NCBI RefSeq assembly: GCF_037392515.1
Contig: NC_090288.1
Coordinates: 13,993,969 to 14,057,968 of the forward strand
From: Haliotis asinina
Taxonomy: Eukaryota; Mollusca; Gastropoda; Lepetellida; Haliotidae
Direction: 5' to 3'
DNA length: 64,000 nt
The translations under genes were made by a program, and so were the position numbers. Under the pieces are notes generated by a model. That model did not search any database and was not told where the DNA came from. It saw only the letters and a list, made by a program, of their open reading frames with translations. Positions 57,901-63,884 of the stretch are shown piece after piece. The first letter of the stretch is position 1. Every line of letters begins with the position of its first letter.

Positions 57901-59567
57901 GCACAGTAGATGCCATTTCACAAAAACGCCCACCGAAATAACACACTCCGCAAATTATTATGCAATTTTCAATGCAATGACAAAATCAGGAAAAGGGGTA
58001 GTCTGTCTCTCAGTCACTAAAGCGCAATATTTTCCTATCCACCGCCCAGCCATTTCTGTAGATTTCCTGGGACCAAACGTTAGTATAGAAAATAGGCTAC
58101 TCTAAGATAAAAGCGAGGAATTCGAACATCATTAAAAAGGTGAATTGAGACGACTGACAAATTTTCATGATTTTTGTTACTCGAATTACCCGAATAAAAT
58201 CAATCATAGAGGAGAATAACCAGTAAAATATACCAGTTAAAATATGTAGGAGATATTGGATTTACAAGACTGATAAAATGCAAATGATGAAAGAGGAAAC
58301 AGAGGATGAAGAGAAATTAAGGGGAAATGTGACAATTTATACCATTCCTTTGGAAATGTTTTATCTGTATGGAGATATCTTACTTTTTTCATGTGCATTG
58401 GCATTGGCTAGTGGTGTGCTCACAAGATGAAATATCCCCAACGTTTCATACTGGTATATGTTCACTACGCTGGTCATCGCAATAACAGGGATATTTGTCT
58501 GGAGGCCTCTGTTTCCTATTCAGTATCACACTCCATGTCGCTGTCTTACACATTATGTTGTTTTACAGATTGAGACGTGTTCCAACCGAACAGGTGAAAC
58601 CAGAGACCATATAATAGTATATGGTCCCTGGTGAAACTGACAGAAAAAAAGATGAGAAAGTCTGACATTATGCCATTAAGATACAGAGCCCCTTTTCACA
58701 AAGCTATCGTAGAGCTACAACTGTCGTAAATCTATGTTACAATATAGGAGACACGACAGTCGCAGCGCTACAACAGCTCTGTGTAACGGAGTCCAGGTTA
58801 AAACTGGTCTTCAGTAACCCATGCTTGTCTTAAGAAGCGACTAACTGGATTGGGAGGTCAGGCTGGCTGACTTGGTTGACACTTGTCATCGTATCCCTGT
58901 AGATCGATTCGCCAGGTGTTGATCATTGGATTGTCTGTTCCAGTCGCGATTATTTTATGGAATATTGCTGTGTGTGGTGTAAAACAACAAACAAACATAA
59001 ATCGTGTCATTACCATTGACGGACGCATGAATATACCAATGCCTATATAATTTTCAACCCTTTTGAATTGTGATCAAGCTGCTTTAGCTGTTGTCCATAC
59101 TCAAAGGCCTCTATGAAACGAACATCACAGGCAAAACACAAAACACTGACGCAAACCAGAAATCGATCTTCGAAGCAGCGTACCGAGGGTTTCGAATATT
59201 TGACGCAATTATCTGTTTAATATGAATCAATTTTTCTACACATTTGCTGTAAGAATCAAACAGAGAGAAGACCCTATAACGAGATTCAACAAGACAAGCA
59301 CGCGGTTTCCACTACACGAGGGAAGCTGTTGCTGGACACCAATCCCGTTAAGCCGCTCAGCGGAAACCGTTAAGAAAAGGAAAGTATTAATGGCTGCGGA
59401 CGTAACTGTATATTACTGTGCACCGTGAGTTATATAAGTAAAGTGATACACAGTATATATATAACTGTAGCCTGACACCGGTCTTACGTATTCAGAGCAA
59501 TTGAAATTCTTGCAACCTAACACTTACCAATCTGTAGAACGATAAGCAGAACACCAGTTGACCTCAT
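33728..59567 (-). CDS. Mucin-like type I membrane protein with D10C module, exon-repeat stalk and SEA-like region
   Basis: Twenty-two exons join without a phase error to 2457 nt (818 codons plus stop): 59567-59528, 49919-49863, 49473-49322, 48760-48535, 47944-47834, 45774-45700, 43097-43044, 42688-42635, 41664-41617, 41204-41157, 39659-39612, 39428-39381, 39143-39096, 38858-38811, 38574-38527, 38262-38215, 37881-37846, 37235-36688, 35601-35415, 35046-34961, 34541-34329, 33961-33728. Approximate residues: signal peptide 1-15; ten-cysteine D8C/D10C module 33-158; Ser/Thr-rich stalk 159-560; SEA-like 565-665; membrane span 702-726; cytoplasmic tail 727-818 ending DTQL. The D10C module is known from uromodulin, GP2 and OIT3, where it sits before ZP domains; here no ZP domain is seen. 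A role in adhesion or mucosal defence is inference. The order of stalk exons rests on splice-site reading only. Confidence 0.8.
34030..34260 (-). mobile_element. SINE-like family B
   Basis: TTGTTTAACGCTGCACTCGG, GTCTGGACCAGACAATCAAG, CGATCCCGTTAGTCGCCTCT... reversed copy inside the last intron of the mucin-like gene. Confidence 0.8.
34329..34541 (-). CDS. Exon 21: transmembrane exon
   Basis: Encodes a juxtamembrane segment (YGEQPTEPPMKSGSGYSLFY) and one span LPLFIAIIVMVTVCFLILIF + GIVYL, followed by RCFHHQR as a stop-transfer. Acceptor CCGTTTTTGCAG, donor GTGAGC, phase 0-0. Confidence 0.85.
34605..34768 (-). mobile_element. SINE family A (tRNA-derived)
   Basis: Reversed copy with GGAATCGAACCTGGGAC (B box) and CGCTTTAACCACCAGGCTAC (A box). 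Confidence 0.85.
34961..35046 (-). CDS. Exon 20: SEA-like last helix
   Basis: Encodes VMDAEHLIHMMKYLQEKNKL then NSQDCRRN, an amphipathic helix fitting the end of a SEA fold. Acceptor GGTGTTGCAG, donor GTAAGT, phase 1 to 0. Confidence 0.7.
35415..35601 (-). CDS. Exon 19: SEA-like region
   Basis: Encodes TFINYTASVKTCMSNLLNIY, then HTFTTDDVNVMTVD and TTTTIVMKVVYDKSAGR. The strand-helix-strand alternation just before the membrane resembles a SEA domain. The classic GSVVV cleavage site is not evident. Acceptor TTTGTTCCAG, donor GTGAGC. Confidence 0.7.
35755..35972 (+). mobile_element. SINE-like family B, near full length
   Basis: GTGAAGATCCGTGTTAGAAC head to CATATAGCTGAAATATTGCC and GAGAGCGGCGTTAAACAGC tail, very close to the 3' end of the LINE at 20100-20145. 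Confidence 0.85.
36411..36612 (-). mobile_element. SINE-like family B
   Basis: TTGTTGTTTAACGCCACACT, CAATCCAGTGATCAAAAGCA, GATGACATGTATCAACCCAG; reversed copy. Confidence 0.8.
36688..37235 (-). CDS. Exon 18: large mucin-like Ser/Thr exon
   Basis: 548 bp coding for about 182 residues dominated by Ser, Thr, Pro and Gly (for example TTSSISTTSATSSPTTMTST), a dense O-glycosylation stalk. Its end (GSVDGRIVLAYPTD) turns into ordinary folded-type sequence leading into the SEA-like region. Acceptor GGTTTACAG, donor GTAAGT, phase 1 to 0. A reversed family B SINE (36411-36612) lies about 75 bp past the donor. Confidence 0.85.
37512..37580. repeat. (CA)n(CT)n microsatellite
   Basis: About 14 CA units, about 12 CT units, then CCCTCTCTCCCACACACAC. 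In the intron before the big mucin exon. Confidence 0.95.
37618..37663. repeat. Short tandem repeat, 13-bp unit
   Basis: ATTATCAAATA-type units repeated about four times. Confidence 0.8.
37846..37881 (-). CDS. Exon 17: 36-bp stalk exon
   Basis: Encodes GATNGSGITDT after a split codon; acceptor CTCCTTCCAG, donor GTATTG; phase 1-1. Contains an N-G-S glycosylation sequon. Confidence 0.55.
38215..38262 (-). CDS. Exon 16: 48-bp stalk exon
   Basis: Encodes TTVPTSDLASTSPGT; acceptor CTCCTTGCAG, donor GTAACG; phase 1-1. Confidence 0.65.
38527..38574 (-). CDS. Exon 15: 48-bp stalk exon (tandem duplicate)
   Basis: Same 15-residue product as exons 13 and 14, but its introns are more diverged, so it is the older copy. 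Confidence 0.7.
38811..38858 (-). CDS. Exon 14: 48-bp stalk exon (tandem duplicate)
   Basis: Encodes EKTTLDSDGTSPPHK; acceptor CTATTTCAG, donor GTATGA; phase 1-1. Confidence 0.7.
39096..39143 (-). CDS. Exon 13: 48-bp stalk exon (tandem duplicate)
   Basis: Encodes EKTTLDSDGTSPPHK; identical to 38811-38858 including its 285-bp surroundings, by eye. Confidence 0.7.
39381..39428 (-). CDS. Exon 12: 48-bp stalk exon (diverged duplicate)
   Basis: Encodes EKTTFDSDGTTTPHI; its flanks are part of the 285-bp tandem unit, but the exon has several differences from the next three. Confidence 0.7.
   Translation of the reverse strand: MRKQHLIVMAQQHHI
39612..39659 (-). CDS. Exon 11: 48-bp stalk exon
   Basis: Encodes EETTLGSEITTTPST; acceptor TTTCTTCAG, donor GTATAT; phase 1-1. 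Confidence 0.7.
40108..40255 (+). mobile_element. SINE family A (tRNA-derived)
   Basis: GGGGCGCTGGAGTAACCTAA, AGCGTTCGCTCTTCACGCTG, B box AGGTTCGATTCTCC, TGACATTGCTGAAATATTGG. Confidence 0.8.
41157..41204 (-). CDS. Exon 10: 48-bp stalk exon
   Basis: Encodes DKTTSDNGATTSPNI; acceptor CTTTTTGCAG, donor GTATAT; phase 1-1. Confidence 0.7.
   Translation of the reverse strand, partial: KIKQLLTMALRHPQI
41617..41664 (-). CDS. Exon 9: 48-bp stalk exon
   Basis: Encodes GKATIGSDVTTSPHI; acceptor TTTATTGCAG, donor GTATTT; phase 1-1. Same length and plan as the following six. Confidence 0.65.
   Translation of the reverse strand: MEKQQSAATSQQAPI
41790..41850. repeat. (GATT)n/(GAGT)n low-complexity tract
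   Basis: Mixed GATT and GAGT units, a minus-strand tail-like tract without an attached SINE body. Confidence 0.8.
42402..42430 (-). pseudogene. Possible decayed stalk exon
   Basis: On the minus strand ACATCAACTCTGGATATAG is followed by GTGAAT, like the 3' half and donor of the neighbouring 48-bp exons (…ATATAG|GTAT). The acceptor half is not recognisable. Confidence 0.3.
42635..42688 (-). CDS. Exon 8: Thr-rich stalk exon, 54 bp
   Basis: Encodes TTTPAATTETTSSSDVT; acceptor TGTATTACAG, donor GTAGGT; phase 1-1. Confidence 0.65.
42716..42787. repeat. (AAAC)n microsatellite
   Basis: Runs of GAAC then AAAC units; directly upstream, on the minus strand, of exon 8. Confidence 0.95.
43044..43097 (-). 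CDS. Exon 7: Thr-rich stalk exon, 54 bp
   Basis: Encodes IPHTTISTSDITTTTSQ after a split first codon; phase 1-1; donor GTAATT, acceptor TTAATAG. Confidence 0.6.
43320..43530 (-). mobile_element. SINE-like family B
   Basis: GTCTGGACCGGACAATCAAG, TGGGAACCGATGACATGTGT, CCCGTTAGTCGCCTCTTACC; reversed copy. Confidence 0.8.
43775..43905 (-). mobile_element. SINE family A (tRNA-derived)
   Basis: TTTTAGCAATATTCCAGCAA, GAATCGAACCTGGGTC, CGCTTTAACCATGAGGCTAC; reversed copy. Confidence 0.85.
43981..44066. repeat. 43-bp tandem duplication
   Basis: GGAATGATGACCTGTTCAAC... occurs at 43981 and again at 44024 without differences. Confidence 0.95.
44205..44355. repeat. Nested short inverted repeats
   Basis: CGAGGGGAGGT (about 44211) with ACCTCCCCTCG (about 44342), and inside it TGTGAAACAGCAAT with ATTGCTGTTTTACA. 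Confidence 0.5.
44447..44962. mobile_element. Possible foldback/MITE relic with 16-bp perfect inverted repeat
   Basis: GTCGCGTCAGGTAACC (44481-44496) is the exact reverse complement of 44905-44920. TTTCGTTACAC lies outside the left copy and, inverted, outside the right. A hairpin GTTACACTC...GAGTGTAAC lies at about 44936-44960. Confidence 0.45.
45700..45774 (-). CDS. Candidate exon 6: small four-cysteine module
   Basis: 75 bp, phase 1-1, acceptor TTCTATTTACAG, donor GTGAGG. Encodes KWCNEGMVWCTRGAPRCMSY, EECL (C-x6-C-x6-C-x5-C). It fits the frame of the gene but is unlike the other stalk exons and I do not recognise the fold; it could be an alternative exon. Confidence 0.5.
46064..46420. mobile_element. 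Two family B copies, head to head
   Basis: A reversed, degraded copy (46064-46240: TTGTTTCACGCTCCACTCCA, GACGGCAGTCTGTTAACGAT) meets a forward copy (46241-46420: GACGATACGGGTTAAAAAAT, TTTAGCAACCCATG, GAGCGCGGCGTTTCACC). Confidence 0.6.
46550..47040. repeat. Tandem array, about 150-bp unit (three copies)
   Basis: TTTGAAA(G/A)..GGTCAA.G....CGTGG.GACCTTGA.A.TAAGG.CAAGGTC recurs at about 46567, 46718 and 46869, each with CACCAAATTTGAA..AC later in the unit. It ends near GCGGCGGACAAAAA (about 47032). Confidence 0.65.
47060..47833. other. Intronic sequence, no supported gene
   Basis: A plus-strand open frame (47404-47778) follows a very T-rich tract ending TTTTTTGCAG. It has no recognisable domain and overlaps the intron and part of the neighbourhood of exon 5 on the opposite strand. 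Confidence 0.35.
47834..47944 (-). CDS. Exon 5: acidic then Ser/Thr-rich
   Basis: 111 bp, phase 1-1, acceptor ATCGTTTCAG, donor GTGAGT. Encodes DPEEKIPSNVLVKYGED-like sequence (first codon completed by the previous exon), then VSPQSTTSSSSTMTTQDFHN. Confidence 0.7.
48270..48486 (-). mobile_element. SINE-like family B
   Basis: TTGTTCAACGCCGGGATCAG, TCTGGACCAGACAATGAAGT, GACGACAAGCATCGG-like end; stops about 50 bp short of exon 4. Confidence 0.8.
48535..48760 (-). CDS. Exon 4: D10C module, second half
   Basis: Encodes PGACGGDVSLRIDLGDQ, then EVQAWSCGAYD, KFDCCVLRQPARIRNCSSFL and DRCDVAYCVE. The CC pair, the V.NC..F..Y.L pattern and the final C.. .YC match the family and bring the total to ten cysteines. 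Acceptor GTTTCAG, donor GTAAGA. Confidence 0.85.
49010..49170 (+). mobile_element. SINE family A with head deletion
   Basis: GGTAGTGGTGAAAGCGGTTA joins almost directly to AGACCCGGGTTCGATTCTCC, so the region between the A and B boxes is shortened. The tail is intact (GAGCGGCGTAAAACCATACT, CACTCACTCACTC). Confidence 0.85.
49322..49473 (-). CDS. Exon 3: D10C module, first half
   Basis: Encodes DPCSSSHEIASADR, then GRCDDNLNTGWYKF and LPTVCIR. DPC, the CD..L..GWY.F strand and P(T)TC/TVC are the hallmark first half of the uromodulin/OIT3-type module, with cysteines 1-3. Acceptor TGGTAG, donor GTGAGA, phase 1 to 0. Confidence 0.85.
49863..49919 (-). CDS. Exon 2: N-terminal Thr/Ser spacer
   Basis: Acceptor TTTGTTTCAG, donor GTCAGT, 57 bp, phase 1-1. 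Encodes HGELLDTTTLSPFDSTQS, just before the D10C module. Confidence 0.65.
50229..50440 (-). mobile_element. SINE-like family B
   Basis: AAGTTGTTTAACGCCGCACA, AATCGACTCTGGACCAGACA, CGATCCCGTTAGCCGCATCT; reversed copy. Confidence 0.85.
51013..51125 (+). mobile_element. SINE family A with body deletion
   Basis: CTGTAGCCTAGTGATTAAAG, AGACCCGGGTTTGATTCCCC, then CCTATTTCTAGTGTCCCCCG joins directly to CGTAAAAT and ACTCACT. Confidence 0.8.
51280..51757. repeat. 101-bp tandem array (about 4.7 copies)
   Basis: ATGGCAGAAGTTTGTTATAA recurs at 51339, 51440, 51541 and 51642, with a diverging start at 51743. Units are nearly identical and contain CTTCCCGGGGATTATACAAC. The overlapping 72-73-codon open frames are products of the repeat. 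Confidence 0.95.
52190..52326 (-). mobile_element. SINE family A (tRNA-derived)
   Basis: GGGAATCGAACCCGAGTATT, CGCTTTAACAACTAGGCTAT, CCCACCGCCCC; reversed copy. Confidence 0.85.
52998..53150 (+). mobile_element. SINE family A (tRNA-derived)
   Basis: GGAGCGTTGGGGTAGCCAAA, GTTCGCTCGTCACGCCGAAG, GATATTGCTGGAATTTTGCT, AAGCGGCGTAAAACTGCA. Confidence 0.85.
53616..53650. repeat. C-rich tract
   Basis: ACCCCCACCCCCCACCCCCC then GGCCCCCAC; a possible quadruplex-forming strand on the minus side. Confidence 0.7.
53690..55400. repeat. Tandem array, about 170-bp units (ten copies)
   Basis: CCGGAAACGAAGCCCATCCC or variants occur at about 53842, 53962, 54130, 54310, 54485, 54658, 54847, 55021, 55192 and 55345. 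Each unit also has AAAAGGCACCA, TCTACCAAGTTTTGCAGAAA and CGTTTCCATGGAAAC. It ends with (GGAC)n and CCCGGGGGATAAAAAG. The reverse complement is homologous to 14930-15440. No coding potential. Confidence 0.9.
55440..56039. other. AT-rich intronic sequence, nothing recognised
   Basis: Between the tandem array and the second LINE relic, inside the long first intron of the mucin-like gene. No exon with the gene's phase was found here. Confidence 0.4.
56040..57125 (+). mobile_element. Second copy of the REL-type LINE relic
   Basis: Parallels 1150-2130: GTGTGTGGAACAGAACAGCA in both; protein remnants SVHRVYVQCVEQNSNPT, HLVGGCPPLAQAAYFKRHD, IYIIEFSLSLVRNVIGKI, MSRLHPKYTVVRLPIVLRAL. Several frame breaks and a stop after about 56418 show that it is dead. 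The 3' UTR (GATGATGAG...CAGG...CCCGAACCCTCTCTGCTGCAT) is present twice in tandem (about 56855-56990 and 56995-57125). Confidence 0.75.
57388..57726 (-). mobile_element. Two family B copies in tandem
   Basis: Reversed copies at about 57388-57530 (truncated) and 57540-57726 (AATAATCGAGTCTGGACTAG, TGGGAACCGATGACATGTGT). A further fragment may be present at 57760-57850. Confidence 0.75.
58205..58490 (+). mobile_element. Dispersed repeat, family E, copy 1
   Basis: Homologous to 60790-61060: CTGTATGGAGATAT(C/A)TTACT, CACTGGCATTGGCTAG-type and GGAATATCCCC-type blocks occur in the same order. Confidence 0.65.
58685..58790. mobile_element. Short MITE
   Basis: GAGCCCCTTTTCACAAAGCT at the left and, inverted, GGACTCCGTTACACAGAGCT at the right, with CTACAACTGTCGTA / CGACAGTCGCAGCGCTACAA inside. 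About 105 bp, no ORF. Confidence 0.65.
58789..58995 (+). mobile_element. SINE-like family B
   Basis: GGTTAAAACTGGTCTTCAGT, AACCCATGCTTGTCTTAAGA, GGTTGACACTTGTCATCGTA, GGAATATTGCTGTGTGTGGT, AAAACAACAAACAAAC. Confidence 0.8.
59528..59567 (-). CDS. Exon 1: start codon and signal peptide
   Basis: ATG at 59567 encodes MRSTGVLLIVLQI, a basic residue followed by a hydrophobic run, ending in phase 1 at donor GTAAGT. The open frame continues upstream, but the upstream part has no ATG fitting a signal peptide, so this start is preferred. The next exon is 9.6 kb away. Confidence 0.65.
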
Positions 59568-60790
59568 AGCGTCTCGCAGACGACACATGCAGACGACGCA
59601 AATAATTCCAAAGGACACGATGCTCGGGACGTGAATCCAGGTGGGAAACGTCAACGATCCACCCGGTAACTGTTCCAACGAAATAATTTTGAATTGCAAA
59701 AGTTTGAGTGGATGTTTAACAGCCTCAGTCCGTCCCGAAGGTGTTCCCAAGAAGACACTCACAAGGAACACAAAGGATCATTAAGCGGGCGTGTTATCTG
59801 CTAGATTGTCGTCATCCTCAACAGCGAAAGGGCGACGGTGCACAGTGTCGTGTTACCGGAGCTGCCCAAATTCCTCTGCTTCGTCCAGAGATTGCCGGGA
59901 GGGTGTAGGAAGCAGTGGGAGGGGTGGAGGAAGAGGGGGAGGGTCATCTACATCAGGCGTGCACAATTAGTGCTCATAAAACAATATGACGCGTCTGAAG
60001 GCTATCTGAACTGTAGGCGGTCCTGGTCGCCTCATGTCATTCCAACAGGCGGCAGCAAGGTGGGCAAGGAATTCCAAACATCCTCATGAGTTAACTTCAA
60101 TATGGGGTTATTTATGATACCACGCCAGCAGGTATTTCAAAACAATGCTCACATATTTCAAAGTTGTGGATTCAATCCTGCCACTTCATCACAATACTGG
60201 AGAGCCTCCAACTGGATTCAAAGCGCTTGATTTGCTCAAGCTAACAGTTTCGTCGGAGAAGACACATGTTTACGAGACTGTAGTTCCTCCTCTCGTCACG
60301 TGCGCGGTGTAGAAGCTTCTAGCCGAGCATGTCCGGCAATTAGCAACGTTTGGGCCTGAAACTCCCGCCCTCAGATCGACACAGGTTTACGAAGAACAGG
60401 AAGCTTGTAATTTTGAATATCCGCCCTCTTACAAGGCTCTGACGTCACTCCTCCGCCAACCTGATAACTTTAGATTTCATTGCGTTATGACTGCAGAAGA
60501 CTCTCGTTAACCAGGACCTCCTTATTACGGAAACTTCGCGTTCCGACCGATTACTGGTGGGTCCGCCTCACTCACCTAGAAATACCAGCATGTACTTATG
60601 TTAAGTGAGAATATGTTGGTTTGGCTGCACTCCAAGATAAGTCGACCTTAGGCCTCATTTTATGGTATTTATTGTCCCCATCGCCTTTATGCTGGGATAT
60701 GTTGGTGATTAATAACAGTTTTCTGCAAATGTCGGTAAGGAAGTATGTGCCCGTATGCTAGTATTGTACAGATTAAAAACTGAGCCTCTG
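59568..60790. other. 5' flank of the mucin-like gene
   Basis: Upstream of the start codon on the minus strand. Less AT-rich than the rest (notably 59830-60600) and free of recognised SINEs. No TATA box or initiator could be assigned. Open frames here have no recognised motif. Confidence 0.35.
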
Positions 60791-61060
60791 AGAGAGAAAT
60801 AGAGAATATTAATATACAGTTAAAAAGGTAGGGGGTCTTGGATGTACAAGTTTGATACATATAAAATGCAAGTATTGAAACCAAGGAGGAAACAGATAAT
60901 GAAATTAAATTGAGAGAAATATGACAGTTCATTCCATCCCTTTGAAATGTTTCACCTGTATGGAGATATATTACTTTTTCTCATATGCACTGGCATTGGC
61001 TAGAGGTATTCTTTCAAATGGAATATCCCCTTTTCAGTGGTATATGTACTAATATCTTTT
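60790..61060 (+). mobile_element. Dispersed repeat, family E, copy 2
   Basis: Parallel to 58205-58490; see that entry. Confidence 0.65.
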
Positions 61061-61289
61061 GCCTTGCTCATTTATAATTTTGTGTGTGTCAGTGGACACA
61101 ATTAGTGGTTTGCAATTACGCTAATACCCACACTAATTTGATTTCGCAGTGATTACGATAGGTTTTTTGATTGATACCTTTAAAACATAAGTAACAGAAA
61201 ACAGGTGTTTATTTAATGTAACCAACATAAAAAGTTAACTGCATGTGAATATCATCTAAACAGTAAATTGTGTCCCTTTTTGTGACAGG

Positions 61290-61405
61290 ATCCTCTAATC
61301 ATGGGTTCTAATCCTGTACCCATTACAAAATATTTCCCTGCTGAAAGGCAACTCACTCACACACTCACTCTCTAACTCACTCAAACACACACCCATCCAC
61401 CCACT
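61290..61405 (+). repeat. Degraded SINE tail with (ACTC)n
   Basis: GGGTTCTAATCCTGTACCCA may be a decayed B box region. Followed by AACTCACTCACACACTCACT and C/A-rich low complexity. Confidence 0.45.
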
Positions 61406-61712
61406 CATTCACGTGTTCGAAAGATGTCAACGTCGGTGAGTCTGATGGAAGGCGTCTAATGGACGGGTTTATCTTTCATTATTTCACATACAAAAAGGTA
61501 AATCAGCAGTATTATGTCACTAGTGTTGGGTCACGTTAAACTCTCGTTCAAAATAATAGCTAAGCTTAAAGCCAACAGTAGCATGAGCGATAAGTTTCAG
61601 GGCAGACTGGTCGCCGTCTCGTTTGTTTCTGTGACAGCAACAGCCAACACCATATTTGTATCCAAACATTTTTGTTTTCTTTTCAAAGTTGTGTGTATTG
61701 GGGAAAAAAATA

Positions 61713-61901
61713 TAAAAAAATAAACCCAAGGTCACAGCGCGCTTCTCCTCGTGTCAGGAGCAACGGACATACCATGGTGTTAACAGTCGGGACTGTCTAT
61801 CAAGTTGCACAGTATGTCGTTTCGCGACACAGTTCACAGTTAACCGTCGTTTCGCGATATAATACATGTAGATAAGTCTGAACTCCCTGGGTTTATTTTT
61901 C
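61713..61901. mobile_element. MITE-like element
   Basis: Left AAAAAATAAACCCAAGG and, inverted on the right, AAAAATAAACCCAGGG. Internal CGTTTCGCGA motif twice. About 190 bp. Confidence 0.45.
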
Positions 61902-61993
61902 TGATGATCCGGACTCTTGACTCCGTGACTGACTGAACTAATGCCAGTACAACTGTTTTTTGGTGAAAATGCTGTAATTTTCAAAATTGCCCA

Positions 61994-62335
61994 TGATTGA
62001 GTGAGTTTTAGTTTTACGCTGCTTTTTTCGAAATATTCAAGTAATATCATGGAGTAGGTCACCAGAAATGGGCTTCACGCATCGTACCCATTAGCCTAGT
62101 GGTTAAACAGTTCGTCGTCACGTTGAGGACCTAGGTTCGATTCCCCGCAAGACTACAACAATAAGTGAAGCCCATTTCTGGTGTCCCCCGCCGTGATATC
62201 ACTGGAATATTGCTAATTGCGGCGTAAAACTAACTCACTCACTCACTCTGGTGACCCCACCGTGATATTGATGGAGATTTGGTATAGGCAGCTTATATCC
62301 ATCCTCACGCACTCAATCACTCACTCAGTACCTCA
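61994..62335. mobile_element. Family A SINEs, head to head, plus an extra tail
   Basis: A reversed 3' part (about 61994-62088) meets a forward near-complete copy (62089-62250: TTAGCCTAGTGGTTAAACAG, TAGGTTCGATTCCCC, GCGGCGTAAAACTAACTCAC). A degraded second tail follows (CCCCACCGTGATATTGATGG, 62250-62335). Confidence 0.8.
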
Positions 62336-62831
62336 TGTTTATCAAAAGCTGTAGCAATTTGAAAGTACTACCTGTGTTCGTAACACCTATGCGTTCATTA
62401 TAATCGATGTTTCATCTGACGACGATGGTGCTTGAGTCTCGCCATGATTTGTGCACTAATGCATTACGGCTCGATACGTTGTTAACGAAGCACGCAACGC
62501 CACAATAAACTAATGCGTGTTTTAGGAACCGTATAATAACATCACAAAGTAGTTAATTTCATTTGAACATGTTGTGATAATTTTACCTTTACTTAAATCT
62601 CGATGAACGTTGAGAATCAGGTGGAGGGGATTCTGTGCATGTTGAAATCTGCGAATTCGACGCCTCTCTCTCTTAATCATGCTTTGTAATCTTTGTACAT
62701 GCACATTTAAAAATGTCGCATTTATATATTATATGTTTAACACATTTAAAATCAATTATTTGATGACTTGTTTTAAAACTGATATACACCAACCCTTACA
62801 TTTGTTTCCCCTGGTCGAGTTCGCCACATTT

Positions 62832-62990
62832 GTGAGTGAGTATGACTTTACTCCGCTTTCAGCAACATTCCAGCAACATGACGGGGGGATACCAGAAATG
62901 GTCTTCACACATTGTACCCATATGGGGAATCGAACCCGGGTGTTCGGTGTGACGAGCAAACGCTTTTTCCACTAGGCTATCCCACTATCC
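62832..62990 (-). mobile_element. SINE family A (tRNA-derived)
   Basis: GTGAGTGAGTATGACTTTAC, TTTCAGCAACATTCCAGCAA, GGGAATCGAACCCGGGTGTT, CACTAGGCTATCCCAC; reversed, nearly full-length copy. Confidence 0.85.
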
Positions 62991-63479
62991 AGTTTGTCAT
63001 ATGTGAGATAGAGATTACTCACTTGTCTTTTAAACGCCATAATCTCCCAAATCGTCGTTTCGAAACGTTGCTGTTTTGCACGTTGGATTCACATACAGTA
63101 AACTGTTTCCCCTAAAAATATATATATTAGCATAATAGCACAACGGGCATTTGAGACGCAGTGCGTCCTGTTGATTCCACCTCAAAGCTAGTGTGAAGCT
63201 CCGCAAATATCCGTCATTCCTATATATTATCAAAATGCAGATGATAATGATAATGATCTTAAAACTAGATAAAATCTAAGATTTATTTGTCTCTTAAACC
63301 AGAAAGAACCACAAAGACGGTGGTGAGCTAGGCCGATCACGACCAACTTATCTATAAATTATAATCTCTGAACAAGTTGGTCATAAAGTGACCACAGACA
63401 ATCGTGGACCTGGAACTCAATCCTACATATATGTTTGATAACAGTTATCCCCTATGGGTTACTCTTCCCCGGCTGTGTA

Positions 63480-63508
63480 AAACAAACAAACAAACAAACA
63501 AACAAAAC
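63480..63508. repeat. (AAAC)n microsatellite
   Basis: About seven AAAC units. Confidence 0.9.
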
Positions 63509-63605
63509 ATCTCAGAAGAAGCAGTGACCCAATTAAATGCTTAGCCCGAGTTTTTAACGTGCTATATTCATTACCCCCCTCAACCTCCTCTCCGGCCTCC
63601 CGCGA

Positions 63606-63884
63606 GTGACCAGCCCAGGCATTGTATCTAGATATTTTAGACCTACCCCACGCCGAATTATGTACCTCGGGGACTCTTATCAGCTCCGCTTGACCCTGCC
63701 GTTGGATGCCCCTCCCTCTTATCTGTGCCACTTGACCCCCGGGGCCTATGGGAGCTCTGACACACTCCAGGGGTTGCTATCTGTGTTACCTGAGTCAGGG
63801 AGGGAGGTGAACTTGGGAGGGTATGCTCTGTTTAACGATACGTGCGAAAAGACTCTGAAAAGTTTGTTGTGGTCAAAGGGTTGA
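63606..63884 (+). other. Unassigned open frame in a GC-richer patch
   Basis: A 92-codon open stretch containing MYLGDSYQLRLTLPLDAPPS and GYALFNDTCEKTLKSLL, ending with a stop at 63882-63884. The base composition differs from the surroundings and could reflect an exon, but I recognise no domain and see no decisive acceptor. The opposite strand is also open. Could be a partial gene continuing beyond the window. Confidence 0.25.

Noticed and set aside
59838..60089. Plus-strand ORF of 83 codons upstream of the mucin-like gene
   Set aside because: Lies in the GC-richer 5' flank of the minus-strand gene; low-complexity arginine/glycine run and no homology recognised.
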